The notes beneath the pieces are model-generated. The model did no database searches and had not been told where the DNA came from. It worked only from the letters and a program-made list of their open reading frames with translations. Source: Owenia fusiformis (lineage: Eukaryota > Annelida > Polychaeta > Sabellida > Oweniidae). Taken from it: a stretch of 60,000 bases of DNA. How positions within the stretch are numbered: position 1 is the first letter of the stretch; every line of letters begins with the position of its first letter. The DNA is taken from assembly GCA_903813345.2 (NCBI GenBank), contig CAIIXF020000005.1, positions 7,321,375 through 7,381,374 on the forward strand, read 5' to 3'. Below, one piece after another: positions 38,552-49,453 of the stretch. A program made the translations under genes and the position numbers.

Positions 38552-39954
38552 GGGTGCACCCCAGTTGTCCGAAACCCAGTTGTCCGAAACCCAGTTGTCC
38601 GAAACCCAGTTGTCCGAAGCCCAGTTTTCCGAAACCCAGTTCTCCGAAACCCAGTTGTCCGAAAAAAGTCATAATTTACCAGATTAAGGGGGACGCACCC
38701 CAAGCCAGTTTCATGTCATGTATTTGGCAAAATTAATGGCATGGACGCATTCTGATGTATAGATCTCTCTCTCACTTTGAATTGCATCCATTACACGGCG
38801 TTACCAGAATGACAGGAACGGGGGATTTATTTTACATTGTGATTCTAAAAAAGGTCATCAAAACACAATATATATTACGAAACAGATGATCTTATCTTAT
38901 TCAATATATTTTATATAGGCAAAATAAAATGGAACATTTTGAAACCGATAAAATAAGTTATAACGCATAAAACTTTAAGAATAAACAGTACACATATTAC
39001 GTTGTCAAAATGTTTCGTCGCATTTAATTTCTTAGTCTCTGTCTCTTATCAAATCGTAAAATGTAAAAGAACAAAACATTCTAAACGTGATCACTTGGGA
39101 TTAACTGGAAACGAAGACAGGCTGTCCTCGTATCAAATTGGATGTTCTCCCATTCGCAAGAAGTTTCATTTTCGCCATGTACTCACTTCATCTTTTTGAA
39201 TTTAATCTCTATTTCTCGAACAGAGTACCTAAATGAAGAATAATTTTTGGTTTCAAAATATGTACACGTCAACTTTACTAAATAAATGCCCACTGGCTTG
39301 GGAAAACTATTTCCCTTTTATGAACGCCCATCACCCATTGGAAAAATGTTATTCCCTCTCAAAAAAATTTGGACGAAATCTTAACAATGGGTGGTACTGA
39401 ACAACCAAAATCTTCTTTTTAGATATTTTTCAGGGTAGAAATATTATCAATTGATATTGGAAAACATAATTAACCATATTTTATTGAGGAAAGGGAATGA
39501 AAAAAATTATCAAATGAATATTATATAATTGTCACGGACGTCCATACGTTATTCTAATGAGATAGATATTCCTTTCGCCAGAATATTCTCTTCGACTGTG
39601 ATAATTGTCTAAAATGTTGGCGGCAATCTTGAATTTTCACCAAGAAGGAGTGCGATTCGTGCTGCGGTTCAAAATTTGTAGAATGTCCATATAAGTCTAT
39701 GTGCCGAGAATTTAGTAAGAATATATATATATGATCGTGAACTTTCGGACCCATTATTGACCGGGCTAACCGATGTCAACGTGATCCCAATGTTATGCTG
39801 TCCTGATTCGCGAGGTTGCGACAAGATTCGTTACTAAGAAATTTAATTTTTTAATTTTCGGAGAACTGGGTTTCGGAGAACTGGGTTTCGGATAACTGGG
39901 TTTCGGATAACTGGGTTTCGGACAACTGGGTTTCGGACAACTGGGTTGACCCCT
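38552..39954. mobile_element. 1.4-kb transposon with mirrored 15-bp arrays at both ends
   Basis: AACAAAAC flanks it at 38544-38551 and 39955-39962. Each end starts with a short G/C segment and then a tandem array of CCCAGTTGTCCGAAA: about 7 units on the left (38570-38664), about 6 inverted units on the right (39860-39947). Unit variants (GTTTTCC, GTTCTCC, GTTATCC) occur. The interior has no long open frame. The 8-bp (possibly 7-bp) duplication suggests a hAT-like, non-autonomous element. Subterminal arrays of this kind usually serve as transposase-binding sites; that role here is inferred. Confidence 0.85.
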
Positions 39955-39962
39955 AACAAAAC

Positions 39963-41300
39963 AGTATCACAAAACACTCCAAATACCCTTTTCAGACAAA
40001 AATAATCATGATTAAAACCTCTTACTTAAACTAATATTAGATAGGTAAGAATGGTTTGAAAGGTAAATTTTTCTATAAATATAATTTGACTGAGAAATAT
40101 AAAGATAGAATTGATTAATTTCTATGAAAATCTGTTTCTAAGTTGCATTAAAGAGTGACCAGATCAGCTTGACCTTGGAGTTTTAACACAGGCCATCAAT
40201 TTCATGTTCCAAATATAGAGCTGTCAATCAAAATCTTGAATTGTGTGGAAGAGTTAAGTTATGTTTGGTTGATATGCTGATCTTGAATTAGTTCTCAGAA
40301 TCAGAATTGAAGTTTTTAACAGTGCTCAAAATCAACAAGTAATCATTGAAATTGATTTTTATTAATTAAAAATGTACAGGTCAAAGTGACCTACTTGTAA
40401 CAGACATTGAAAAAATATTTTTAGCACAAAGAAACAAATTAATTGCAATCTATAAATTGTAGATTATGCAAATCAAAACGATTTGAATAAAACATATAGC
40501 TGGTATTTAAGTTATAATTTTGACCCAAATCTAGGCATATTGACAATGCCTTCCTGAGCAGCAGTTCTTGGCCCATAGGACATTAGCCTATAAAGTTTTG
40601 ACAAAATTCTACTCGAAAACAGCAACTCTGCGGAGTAGCAAATCTAACCGAACAAAACATGTTTTGATAAATAGTGGCCATCTTGAAAATGTCTTCTTGA
40701 ACACAGTTCCCAGGTTTCAGCATATGTAATTTGAACCTAATCTGTCAACTGGTATTCGAGTTATCGCCCGGACAAACGAACAAACTGACAGACAGACTTA
40801 CAAAAGGACGGCTTCTCTATATCCCTACAAATTTTGTTCAGTGGGATAATGATATCTTACAGCAAAACTAATTCATATTTTTTCTATTTTTACTTGAGAT
40901 GTATCTCTATCTATTGTGAACCTACCAATTAGTACTAATATATTTTTCTAACAGATTTCATATCCATATGGAAATTGTCACAAAAACTCCAAATGATGTA
41001 CATCGATCTTGCAAAAACTATTTTGATCAACATGATGAAATAGAAACCTGGTTCGGGTTTTATTTATTTGAGTGCATGTACTTTATTACACTTTTAACCA
41101 TATTTGTAATCTAATAGAAATAGTTTTCTTTATTGGTTCAATATAATTTATTCTGACTTGTACTATCCTTCAAATATTGCCCTTTATGATTTCTCATGTT
41201 AGCTAAACAAGTATTTAATCCTTAATTCATGTATTGTAGGCCATATGCCTATGCTATAATGTAATGCTGAATGTTGTAACTTGCTGTTCCTTGCTGTAAC
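39963..41300. repeat. Unassigned sequence with a diverged copy of the 21948-23015 repeat
   Basis: At about 40640-40855, GTGGCCATCTTGAAAATG, GAGTTATCGCCCGGACAAAC, CTATATCCCTACAAATTTTG and CAGTGGGATAAT correspond to the left part of 21948-23015 in inverted orientation. The rest shows nothing recognisable. Confidence 0.55.
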
Positions 41301-41307
41301 CATGACA

Positions 41308-41637
41308 CATTAAAACCTGTAAAACGAACGCCTCTAAAAGTAGAACACCTCCAAAGGTAAAACACTTTTCATAGTCTAATGACTTAATGTGAATTGAACC
41401 TCTTTAAGTGGAACACCTACCAAATGGAACACTATTTAGAGGTAGAGTAAAACCTGTCTTAGTGAACACCTCTCTCTAGTGAACACCCTTCCCCACACAC
41501 GTGCTACTGACTTCTGTATAAATTACCCTCTTTGTAATGAACACCTACCAACACTGAACATTTTTCTTGGCAAAAAAATGTTCAATATATACAGGTTTTA
41601 CTGTACTAAAGGTTTTCCACTAACGCTGGTTTTACTG
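41308..41637. mobile_element. CAGTAAAACCTG-family MITE interrupted by a second copy
   Basis: The outer element begins CATTAAAACCTGTAAAACG and ends AACGCTGGTTTTACTG with TA. It is split by the inner element at 41445-41603, whose TA flanks sit at 41443-41444 and 41604-41605. Confidence 0.7.
41445..41603. mobile_element. Inner CAGTAAAACCTG-family MITE
   Basis: Starts GAGTAAAACCTGTCTTAG and ends ATACAGGTTTTACTG, TA on both sides; GTGAACACC motifs inside. Its sequence resembles 44065-44224, including CTACTGACTTCTGTATAAAT. Confidence 0.8.
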
Positions 41638-42160
41638 TATTTGAAATCATCATGCCTTATGCAGTAATAAACGAAGACATATGAGCACTGAATCAAAATG
41701 AGCAACTGGTTATTGACATTATATGCAAATACTTCACCTCTAATGATAGCTTTTATTGCAAGTCTACAAATCCTTTGTCAGATCTGGGGAATTTATCTGA
41801 CAATACAATTTCCATGTTTTCGATGATTATAGCGATTACATAAAAAAGTGATCAACAATTACAGAGGTGATCACCTTCACATGCAAATCATTGTCTATGT
41901 CACCTCGGTTGCTCTCATTTCTAGCCCATCCAGCTAAATGTCATCTTGATAAGGTAAATAGAATGCTGCTAATGCCAAAATCGCCAAAATTTTCATTGCT
42001 TCAGAGTAGAACGTGATATGTCTGTACGTGATATATCTGTACCTTAGTTTTGGAAAAATGGGTCAAATTTTCAAAATATATTTGGGGATTTATGTCTGAC
42101 CCTCCTACCCTCAGGACCATGGAGGAATCCTGGGTGAGGCAAATAATATACAACTTAGTG

Positions 42161-42331
42161 CAGGGGTTTCATTAGCATCAGGCAAAAGACGATTTTCACT
42201 GGTTCTTTTCACAAAATCGCCTGTTTTTAAGGACTTTTCAACATTTCCATGTGAAATCTATGATTTCCATTAATTTTGCACGTCATTTTAATTTATTTAG
42301 CCTGTTGTGAGAAATTATAGTGAAACCCCTG
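42161..42331. mobile_element. CAGGGGTTTCATTAG MITE with 5-bp duplication TAGTG
   Basis: A 171-bp element, left end CAGGGGTTTCATTAGCAT, right end TTATAGTGAAACCCCTG; TAGTG flanks both ends exactly (42156-42160 and 42332-42336). Sibling of 19979-20142. Confidence 0.85.
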
Positions 42332-42879
42332 TAGTGATAAGTATCATCAAGTATCTAGTATCACAGGGTGTTCATTACTTAGTGAACACCCTGTATACTA
42401 TATTCTAGTATCTAACATATATTGCTCTACTGTTATTTGTACAATATTAATAAAGTATGTGTAATACATATACACATCAAAAAAAAATTAATACAAGTGT
42501 GATGCTGAAAAATGTGGTATGGCTCATATGAAATTACCTGCTATACCTTAATTAGAATATAGTAACATAAAACTACATTATGTTGTCATGGTTACCAAGC
42601 ATTACTTCCTGCGACATATCAATTACCTGAGTGAAAATGTTGCACTGTTTATAATTTCCTAAGATATGGCTTGCTAATTTCCAGTTATACTGGTTCACTG
42701 TCATTGTAAAAAACATTAATATCTTTTCTAATTACACATGTAATATGTGTTTGGTTGTTTGTGCATATTCATTGTCTCGACCTCCACAAAGCAAAATCCT
42801 GACTTGTTAAGGATAAAGGAGATGGATTCTATCTTGTCTTGCTTCAAGACCCTGGACCCCCTCCCCTACTTCAACAAAA

Positions 42880-43035
42880 GGCAAGACAAGGCATTAGAAT
42901 GGAAAATGTTACCACTTACCATTTGTTACAGACACAAAACTCCGAACACCAACTGCTGAACACCAAACGCCAAACACCATCCATAAAAAAGTTAGAGACC
43001 CTTACAATATGTTACCACTTATAGCGGTGACATAA
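42880..43035. repeat. CACCAAACACC interspersed repeat, copy 5 (best preserved)
   Basis: It reads AAGGCATTAGAATGGAAAAT, ACCATTTGTTACAGACACAA, a run of CCGAACACCAACTGCTG / CACCAAACGCCAAACACC, CATAAAAAAGTTAGAGACC and TGTTACCACTTATAGCGGTGACATAA. The last block has a short inverted repeat (TxACCACTT/GCGGTGAxA). Confidence 0.75.
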
Positions 43036-44060
43036 CTAAATTCTATCTTAATTAGAAGAAAAAGCTTTTATCAAAATGGAATTTCTCATTACTAGTGACA
43101 TCTCCTTACATATAAAAAACAATCAATAACTGAAAAAAAAGCAGTCACACGGTATACCATGTGAATGAGCAGACAATACTACACAAACAAAATTAAAACA
43201 GACAGGGTTTTGAAATAGTATCTAATTAATATCACTCTTTGAGAAAATATATCTACCTCATTTGCAAGTGTGTTATTTAGCGATATAAATATAAATGATG
43301 AAAATCATAAAATTGATATGATCAATATTCTAGCTAATGGGCTAACTCGAGATGAATCATTTCTGAAACAATGAAAACCCCAGAGCTTTTGACCAATCAG
43401 CGACGATGTCATCTCAATGCACATTTACATTTATTATAGACGTATGTCATCTTTGAACCCCAGGGCTTTACCCCCTCTTTGAATAATATAAATATGACAA
43501 AGTTCCATCCAATCCACTTAACTGATAAAATCCCAGAGGTGTGATAAAAATGTAAATTCTACATGATCTTTGGTACCTTAAACAATATATGCATTCATCA
43601 TAATGATATTTCTGAAAGCCGTCATCTAAAAACAATTCAAATCATTTTGGGTACACATAACATTTTTTTGAAAAATATCTCCTGGTCTTTTAAAATCTTT
43701 ATTAGCTGAGACCAGAGAAAGTTGCATTGCTGCTCATGCAAAGTCCCTCTATTAGTATTTATTTGCAAAGTGTACCTTGGTTTGAGAAAGATTAATTTCT
43801 CAACAAAAATAATCTCCTATCATGTGTTAAAGGTAAATTATACAATTCTTTTATGAGCCACATATTTCATAATGTTACATGATTTGTAAAAATCTTTTTT
43901 CCTGACATAATTTCACTTTCTGTATCTTTTTCCAAATTCATATTTCAATATATTCTCCTGGAATTCAGAAAGGAAGGAACCCTCCAAGGAAAAGAATTTC
44001 TAGGAGCTACTAATCTGTTAGATGTACCGCTAGCTAGGAGATTTATTGAGCTCTAGACTA
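43036..44060. other. No gene recognised
   Basis: AT-rich, no exon or repeat that I can define. Confidence 0.45.
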
Positions 44061-44064
44061 TATA

Positions 44065-44224
44065 CAGTAAAACCTGTCTTAGTGAACACCTGTCTCTAGT
44101 AGACACCCTTCCTCTGCACATACTCTACTGACTTCTGTATAAATCACTCTCTGTAATGAACACCTACTAACAGTGAACACATATTTGTGGCTCCACGGGT
44201 GTTCACAGTATACAGGTTTTACAG
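44065..44224. mobile_element. CAGTAAAACCTG-family MITE with TA flanks
   Basis: A 160-bp element, CAGTAAAACCTGTCTTAG to ATACAGGTTTTACAG, TA at 44063-44064 and 44225-44226. A second fragment, CAGTCAAACCTATTTACTG to GTGTTCACTG (44227-44281), follows with no gap. Confidence 0.85.
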
Positions 44225-45318
44225 TACAGTCAAACCTATTTACTGTAAACAGCATTAGAGTCATAAAGAGGTGTTCACTGTATTTGATAACAACAAAGAT
44301 ATTTTTGATACAGAAATCAATGGAATTTCCCCCCCCCCCCCCGAGAAACAGTGTAAGCATTTTTCAAAACAGGTGAATTTTAGGGTGGTTTCTTTTCTGC
44401 ATATTCTCATATCAGATTTGGTAATGACCTATTTAGCCAGGAGTGCAAGCTACACTGGCACCTGATAACAGAATTCCTTTCACTTGGTTTGGTTTGGTAA
44501 ATCAGGGAAATCTCTCATTCCATAATTCCTTTAGACTCATATCAGAGAAAATTGCAAATACAGTGGTTTTTCATGCCTTACAAATATCCAATTTAGAAAA
44601 TGATAAAATATGGGAATAATTTGTAGGACTTGTAGGACGACTGTGAAAGTTTAAACATAATCAAAGATTGGATTTAAATCTTATGTAAGAGTTCACTTTC
44701 TCACACATACTGGGATGATAACTGTAGGGTAACATATTGAAGTTCTTGACCCCCAACCCCTGACACCCCCTAAGGCCTTCATATCCTTATCAGGAATATA
44801 ACTCTCACAAATACTGGTATAAATATTTCCCTTCCAATGAATGCTATCCATGCATGACTTATTCAATATTCTAAATACTCCTGCAATGATATTGACTGAA
44901 AATTATATTTTTTAATTTTTACTTAAAAATGTATATTCAAGAGTGAACTTCTTTTGGAAAGTTAAGGCACTGACTTACAATTTGGCAGAAACTGTCAATT
45001 TTGGACTGAAGCTTGGTAAATTACCTGTACATTTTCGAAGATTATCAAGCTATCCATTACTCTAAACACACTGGGGGAAAAAGCAGAAGAAAAAATTCCA
45101 GAAAGTTACTAGTTATAGCACTCAGATTTCCATCAAATATTTGCAAACAGGGATTTGGTTTGGTTTGAAATATGCACCATGAACTGATTCAGAATAAACA
45201 ACAACGCATTTGCAATTATTTTTTCACATTATAAATAAACTGTATTTTAAAATGCTTGATGATTTTAATTGAATTAATTTTAAAAATCAATTTACAAGTT
45301 TTATCTATTTACTTTTAT

Positions 45319-45836
45319 CATGGGCTTTAAGCCCATGCTTTTATAGATCTAGCTATGTCTTGGTACAAGAAGTCATTGTCAGGCTCTATACCTTCTTTCA
45401 ATCAGCAGCCAGCTGAATGTCAAAACATTCAATTTTTGTCAGAGCATATATATCAGTTTACAGAATTTGGCATATCAAAGCATTCAAGCACTGATACCCT
45501 GAGCAGCAAAAAGTAGAATCCTATAAGTATATGCCACTGTAAAAATACATGAAACATGGCTCAGATTCAAAAATTGCCCTTCAATAGATCCCATTTAAAT
45601 GAATAACGTAACACGATTATTAAGTTATGAAGCTTGGGTGCCATATATTGAGGTTCCATAGTGCAAAATGTAGACTTTTGAAACTTAACAGATTGGGAAA
45701 CGCATGCAATAAATCAATGGCATCGAAGTGCATGTATATCATTGCATCTTTTGGACAGAAAAGTTTTTGTAACAGGCAACTTCTCCATCCGTTGCCTCAG
45801 ACATGGGCTAAAGCGTTGCGTTCTTGAAAGCCCATG
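45319..45836. repeat. Possible element with GGGCTTT hairpins at both ends
   Basis: Left CATGGGCTTTAAGCCCATG is a perfect hairpin; right CATGGGCTAAAGCGTTG ... TTGAAAGCCCATG is an imperfect one. The outer ends are inverted repeats, but no target duplication is visible, so a transposon is not proven. A 66-codon open frame inside is not recognisable. Confidence 0.4.
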
Positions 45837-46355
45837 CCTCAGATTTACCTTCTTCTAAAGCCACTGTATCGTGGCCTTCCAGTAAAGATATATTCATGCA
45901 TGAACAACTGGTCATGTCGTAATCATATAATTTGAAATCATATGTCCACCATTTTTCCACATCACAATTTGAATTGCGAGTTTTGGTCTTATTACTTCAC
46001 CACAAATTCCAAAACACACATAAAGTGATCAGTGTATTAGTTCACATCTTCTGGATCGCTAACTTAGAATTTACAGCCAGTTACTAATGTCAGACGTTAA
46101 CGACATTTCGTCCAGTTTTCAAACATCGCCATTTTTCTTGGAGCCATTTTGTTTTAATTTTAGACGAAATCCTGATGAAATCATGTCATATCTCATCAAG
46201 GAGTTGAGCGGGGTCCGTTTTGATTAATGATTTATTTATCTGGCGATTTTTAAAATATTCAATAAATTTATGACACGGCGGCCAGCTTTTTTCAAATGGA
46301 GTTCACAGTATTCCAGATGAAATCCCCTCTAGCATTGGCTAGAGACTCGAGTAAC

Positions 46356-46430
46356 CTCAGATCGTCATCAAATCAGCCAAGATGAATATAGAAGACAGCG
46401 AACCCCTGGAAACTACATCGATGGCATAGG
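46356..46430 (+). pseudogene. Relic of the RWD-domain exon of the downstream LENG9-like gene
   Basis: CCTCAGATCGTCATCAAATC and the next 20 bases match exon 2 of the LENG9-like gene (from 50206) at about 37 of 41 positions, and the reading frame continues without gaps: PQIVIKSAKMN then IEDSEPLETTSMA and a TAG, against PQIIIKSAKMN-RDEIEALIAAMT. Homology fades after about 75 bp. No usable rest of the gene follows, so it is a duplicated fragment, or less likely an alternative exon. Confidence 0.6.
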
Positions 46431-46619
46431 GAATGAACTTCTGGGTTAAAAAGATTAGTACAATCCTGCCTTAGACTAATGAGATGTGATTTGGCATTGA
46501 TCTGAAAGTGAAAGTTATGAAGCAACAATTTAGGATTCAACAGGTGATATTTTCATCCAACATTTACACTGAATTTATTCGTGAAAACCGTCACTAAATT
46601 TTCTATACTTACGTCTGCT

Positions 46620-46715
46620 GGTGCACTATATCTCTATCTTCGTCTAGGAATGTGTGATACGTATGATCGACTGGAGCGTCTACACGCAAACTGTCTTCTT
46701 TCTATGTCAAATCTT
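46620..46715 (-). other. Possible non-coding 5' exon, minus strand
   Basis: On the minus strand GTGCACCAGCAGAC is followed by GTAAGTATAG, a near-perfect donor, and the preceding 90 bases have no ATG. It could be a first exon of a minus-strand transcript, but no downstream exon can be tied to it. Opposite, TATATAAA at 46903-46910 could be a plus-strand TATA box. Both are weak. Confidence 0.25.
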
Positions 46716-47306
46716 ACCAACTTGCTCCTAAAAATCATCACAATCTAAAGGTCACGTGACTTGGATTTCCCAGATCACATGATCGTAAACATGGAGAATG
46801 TTTCAATTTGTGGTGCAATTCACTCACTAATATAATCTAACCAAACAAAGGCTTTATATCTCATTTTAGAGGGTCCAGTCGTGGTGCAATACATGATATA
46901 TCTATATAAATATTCCCTTATAGTTCGCAGGACGACACAGTACAGGAGAGAAGCTAACAGGCCTGTTGGAAAATTGCATTTCACATTCTTCAATCAACAA
47001 CAGAAATACTCAAGGCCAGGAATAGAGTAACTTAGGTAATTATATTAATTTTATGTGAGGAGTGGAACAGGTTTATTAAATTCGAGAGAAGTTGCTTCAA
47101 AATTTTTCATAGACTTCTAATATAGATCCACAGTGGCTTTGGGGGCAACGGGCAAGTACGTACAGACCCATCGGAGGGCTTGCCCCTCCACCCAAGCCCC
47201 TGTGTATAGATCTACTAGTTTGTTCCAATTTAGAAACAGCAAGAAACTAAAACAAAGATGACATTGTTTATCGGCATGTTCAATGTTGATTATGTATAAT
47301 TAAGAC

Positions 47307-47720
47307 CATGGGCGTAGGGCTATATGTTGAGTTGGTACGCACACTCAGGGATGCCTGATTGCGTGGCCGAAGGCCGCACTTCGTGGGGGGTCCGGGGGTA
47401 TGCTCCCCCGGGAAATATTTTTTCAAGGACGTTATTTGATGGAATCTTAAGTGTTTTTATCAACTTTAAATGTTGACAATGGTAAAAATACAGATATGTT
47501 AAGGTTTTAAATTATATTCTATTCAAATTCTATCACTGTTAAATTATATATCTGCTTTATATGGGCTTATTAGCCTTTTGCAGATTATCGACATAGACAT
47601 AGACGGTAGGAAGCATCAATAAATTCACAAATAAATTAATGCATTTTAACACATTTTTAATTTTTTCAAATTCATTTGGTACGCCTGTGCGTATTTTGCA
47701 TAATAGGCGCTACGCCCATG
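47307..47720. mobile_element. MITE with 5-bp target duplication AAGAC
   Basis: A 414-bp element, left CATGGGCGTAGGGC, right GCGCTACGCCCATG; AAGAC flanks it at 47302-47306 and 47721-47725. Subterminal GGTACGC is also inverted at both sides. A GC-rich patch (GGCCGAAGGCCGC, CCGGGGGTATGCTCCCCCGG) lies inside and can form two hairpins. Confidence 0.88.
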
Positions 47721-47746
47721 AAGACGAGTCTGCTACCACTTGTGTC

Positions 47747-47961
47747 CACTGGTGGATCCCGAAGCTAACAAGGGGGGGGACAAATTCTGAGTCAGGAAAA
47801 AATTCCAAAAATTGGGCTCAAATTTTGAAAATGTTGGGCCCTTGAAAATGTTGGGCCCTAGGAAAGGCCCATATATTGAGAAAATATATGGTTCCAAAAA
47901 TTTTGGAGCCCTAAAATCTTTTTCTGGGCCCACAAGGGGGGGGGGGGGAGATCCGCCAGTG
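47747..47961. mobile_element. MITE with 5-bp target duplication GTGTC
   Basis: A 215-bp element, left CACTGGTGGATCCCG, right GGAGATCCGCCAGTG; GTGTC flanks it at 47742-47746 and 47962-47966. Internal GGGCCC- and AAATTTTGG-rich text matches 33790-34073. Confidence 0.88.
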
Positions 47962-48084
47962 GTGTCTGCTCAGAAAGTATAACCATGATAGGGAATGTTT
48001 CATTGAAATCATTTATTTGATAGATATTGATACCTAGAAGCCATCAACAGGGGGCCATCACTCTAGTTTCACTGAAAACATAAC

Positions 48085-49218
48085 CACACTACCCTACCTC
48101 GATCGCGCATGCGCTTTTGAGTATATCGACTGCTTAGTCAAAAGGTTAATACGTTTGGTGCTCGAAGTGAGTCAATATTGCTATTCGCTACACTTCAGTG
48201 GTGCAATAGTGAAGTCCATGTTCCAAGTTATATGATAGTTGAAGAAATAATGTAAATAATATCGTTTTAGATTTTAAAATATTTGATATGACATAGTACA
48301 CGGTACACAGCTGCAAAAGTTGATCAATACAGGGTACAAGGAATGCAAATTGTTCAATAGTACAGGGAGCGAGAAAGTAAGCTGATTATACAGACATACT
48401 ATGTCCCGACCTCATGTACATTTACGTTGCAAACAGTGAAAGTAATGCTAAAAAGGCCGCATGTTGATGCTTTGAGGTGTTATCAATTGTTATTTAATCC
48501 AAATAAAGTAAACATTATTTTGTAGATTTAGACACGGGCTTTCAAGTCGTATGCATTTTAGTCATTAAATTAACAAGAACGCTAGATTATACGTGTTACT
48601 AGGGTATCAAATTGAAATAAAATAACGAAATTAAATATCAACACGTTAATGATAAATGACTATCCGCTATCAGTATTAATGACTATTTGCTACTCAGAAT
48701 AATTAAAATTGCCTGAACTACATATGAAGAATCTTTCTATAGAACCCCTTGAATGGTCTAATTCACTACCGTCCTTAAAACCCGACCATTCAAAATGTTT
48801 TGTTCAAATTCACAAAAATACAGTTGACTAACATACTAGAAAACGTATCCACCTATAACACGATGACACGCAGTTTAAACAACAGTTAACTAGGTTTTTT
48901 GTTACATATCAATGTAACATTTTCGAAGGGACACTTACATGCTCCCTGTACGTTGATAGATTTACTGAAATGTATCGTGTATTGCATTTGGTTTTGCTTC
49001 ACTGCGCCCACTATTATCTATCTTTGCCTATAGTGGTTTTTTGCCAACAATATTCTACACACTCCTTGATGAATCAATTCTATGTCTGGTAGAACACTAG
49101 AAATATATGTAAAATGTAGTTTACGTTCGGAAATATGGAATTAAACCCACGTCCTCCATTTGCAACTAAGCTGTACCCTGTTTCCCTTTTAAACGTGGTC
49201 ACGTGGTAGGGTAGTGTG
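48085..49218. mobile_element. 1.1-kb transposon with 5-bp target duplication ATAAC
   Basis: Ends are CACACTACCCTACC and its inverse GGTAGGGTAGTGTG; ATAAC flanks at 48080-48084 and 49219-49223. Further in, GTACAGGGAGC (about 48361) is mirrored by GCTCCCTGTAC (about 48941), and CAGGGTACA by TGTACCCTG. No open frame above 60 codons, so it is non-autonomous. Confidence 0.88.
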
Positions 49219-49453
49219 ATAACACCATAACCTTGAATGTACTCCTATTGAGATTTACAGTTCATCTAAATGTCCAATTTTATTTAAGACTATTCACTAT
49301 TGATGGAGTGTAAAAGAATTGATTAAGTAACCCGGCAAAATACAGTCTCAACTAGCTTTCAACTTCTAAAGTTGAAATATCTCTGACTCTTTTAAATGTA
49401 ATCTCATCCTTAATATACATGTATTCCTTTTTGTATGACTCCAGAATCCAGAT

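Noticed and set aside
38388-38736. Plus-strand frames with SETQL or PSCPK repeats
   Set aside because: Translation of the terminal 15-bp array of a transposon.
45319-45836. Hairpin-ended element counted as a proven transposon
   Set aside because: Ends are inverted but there is no target duplication and no second copy in the window.
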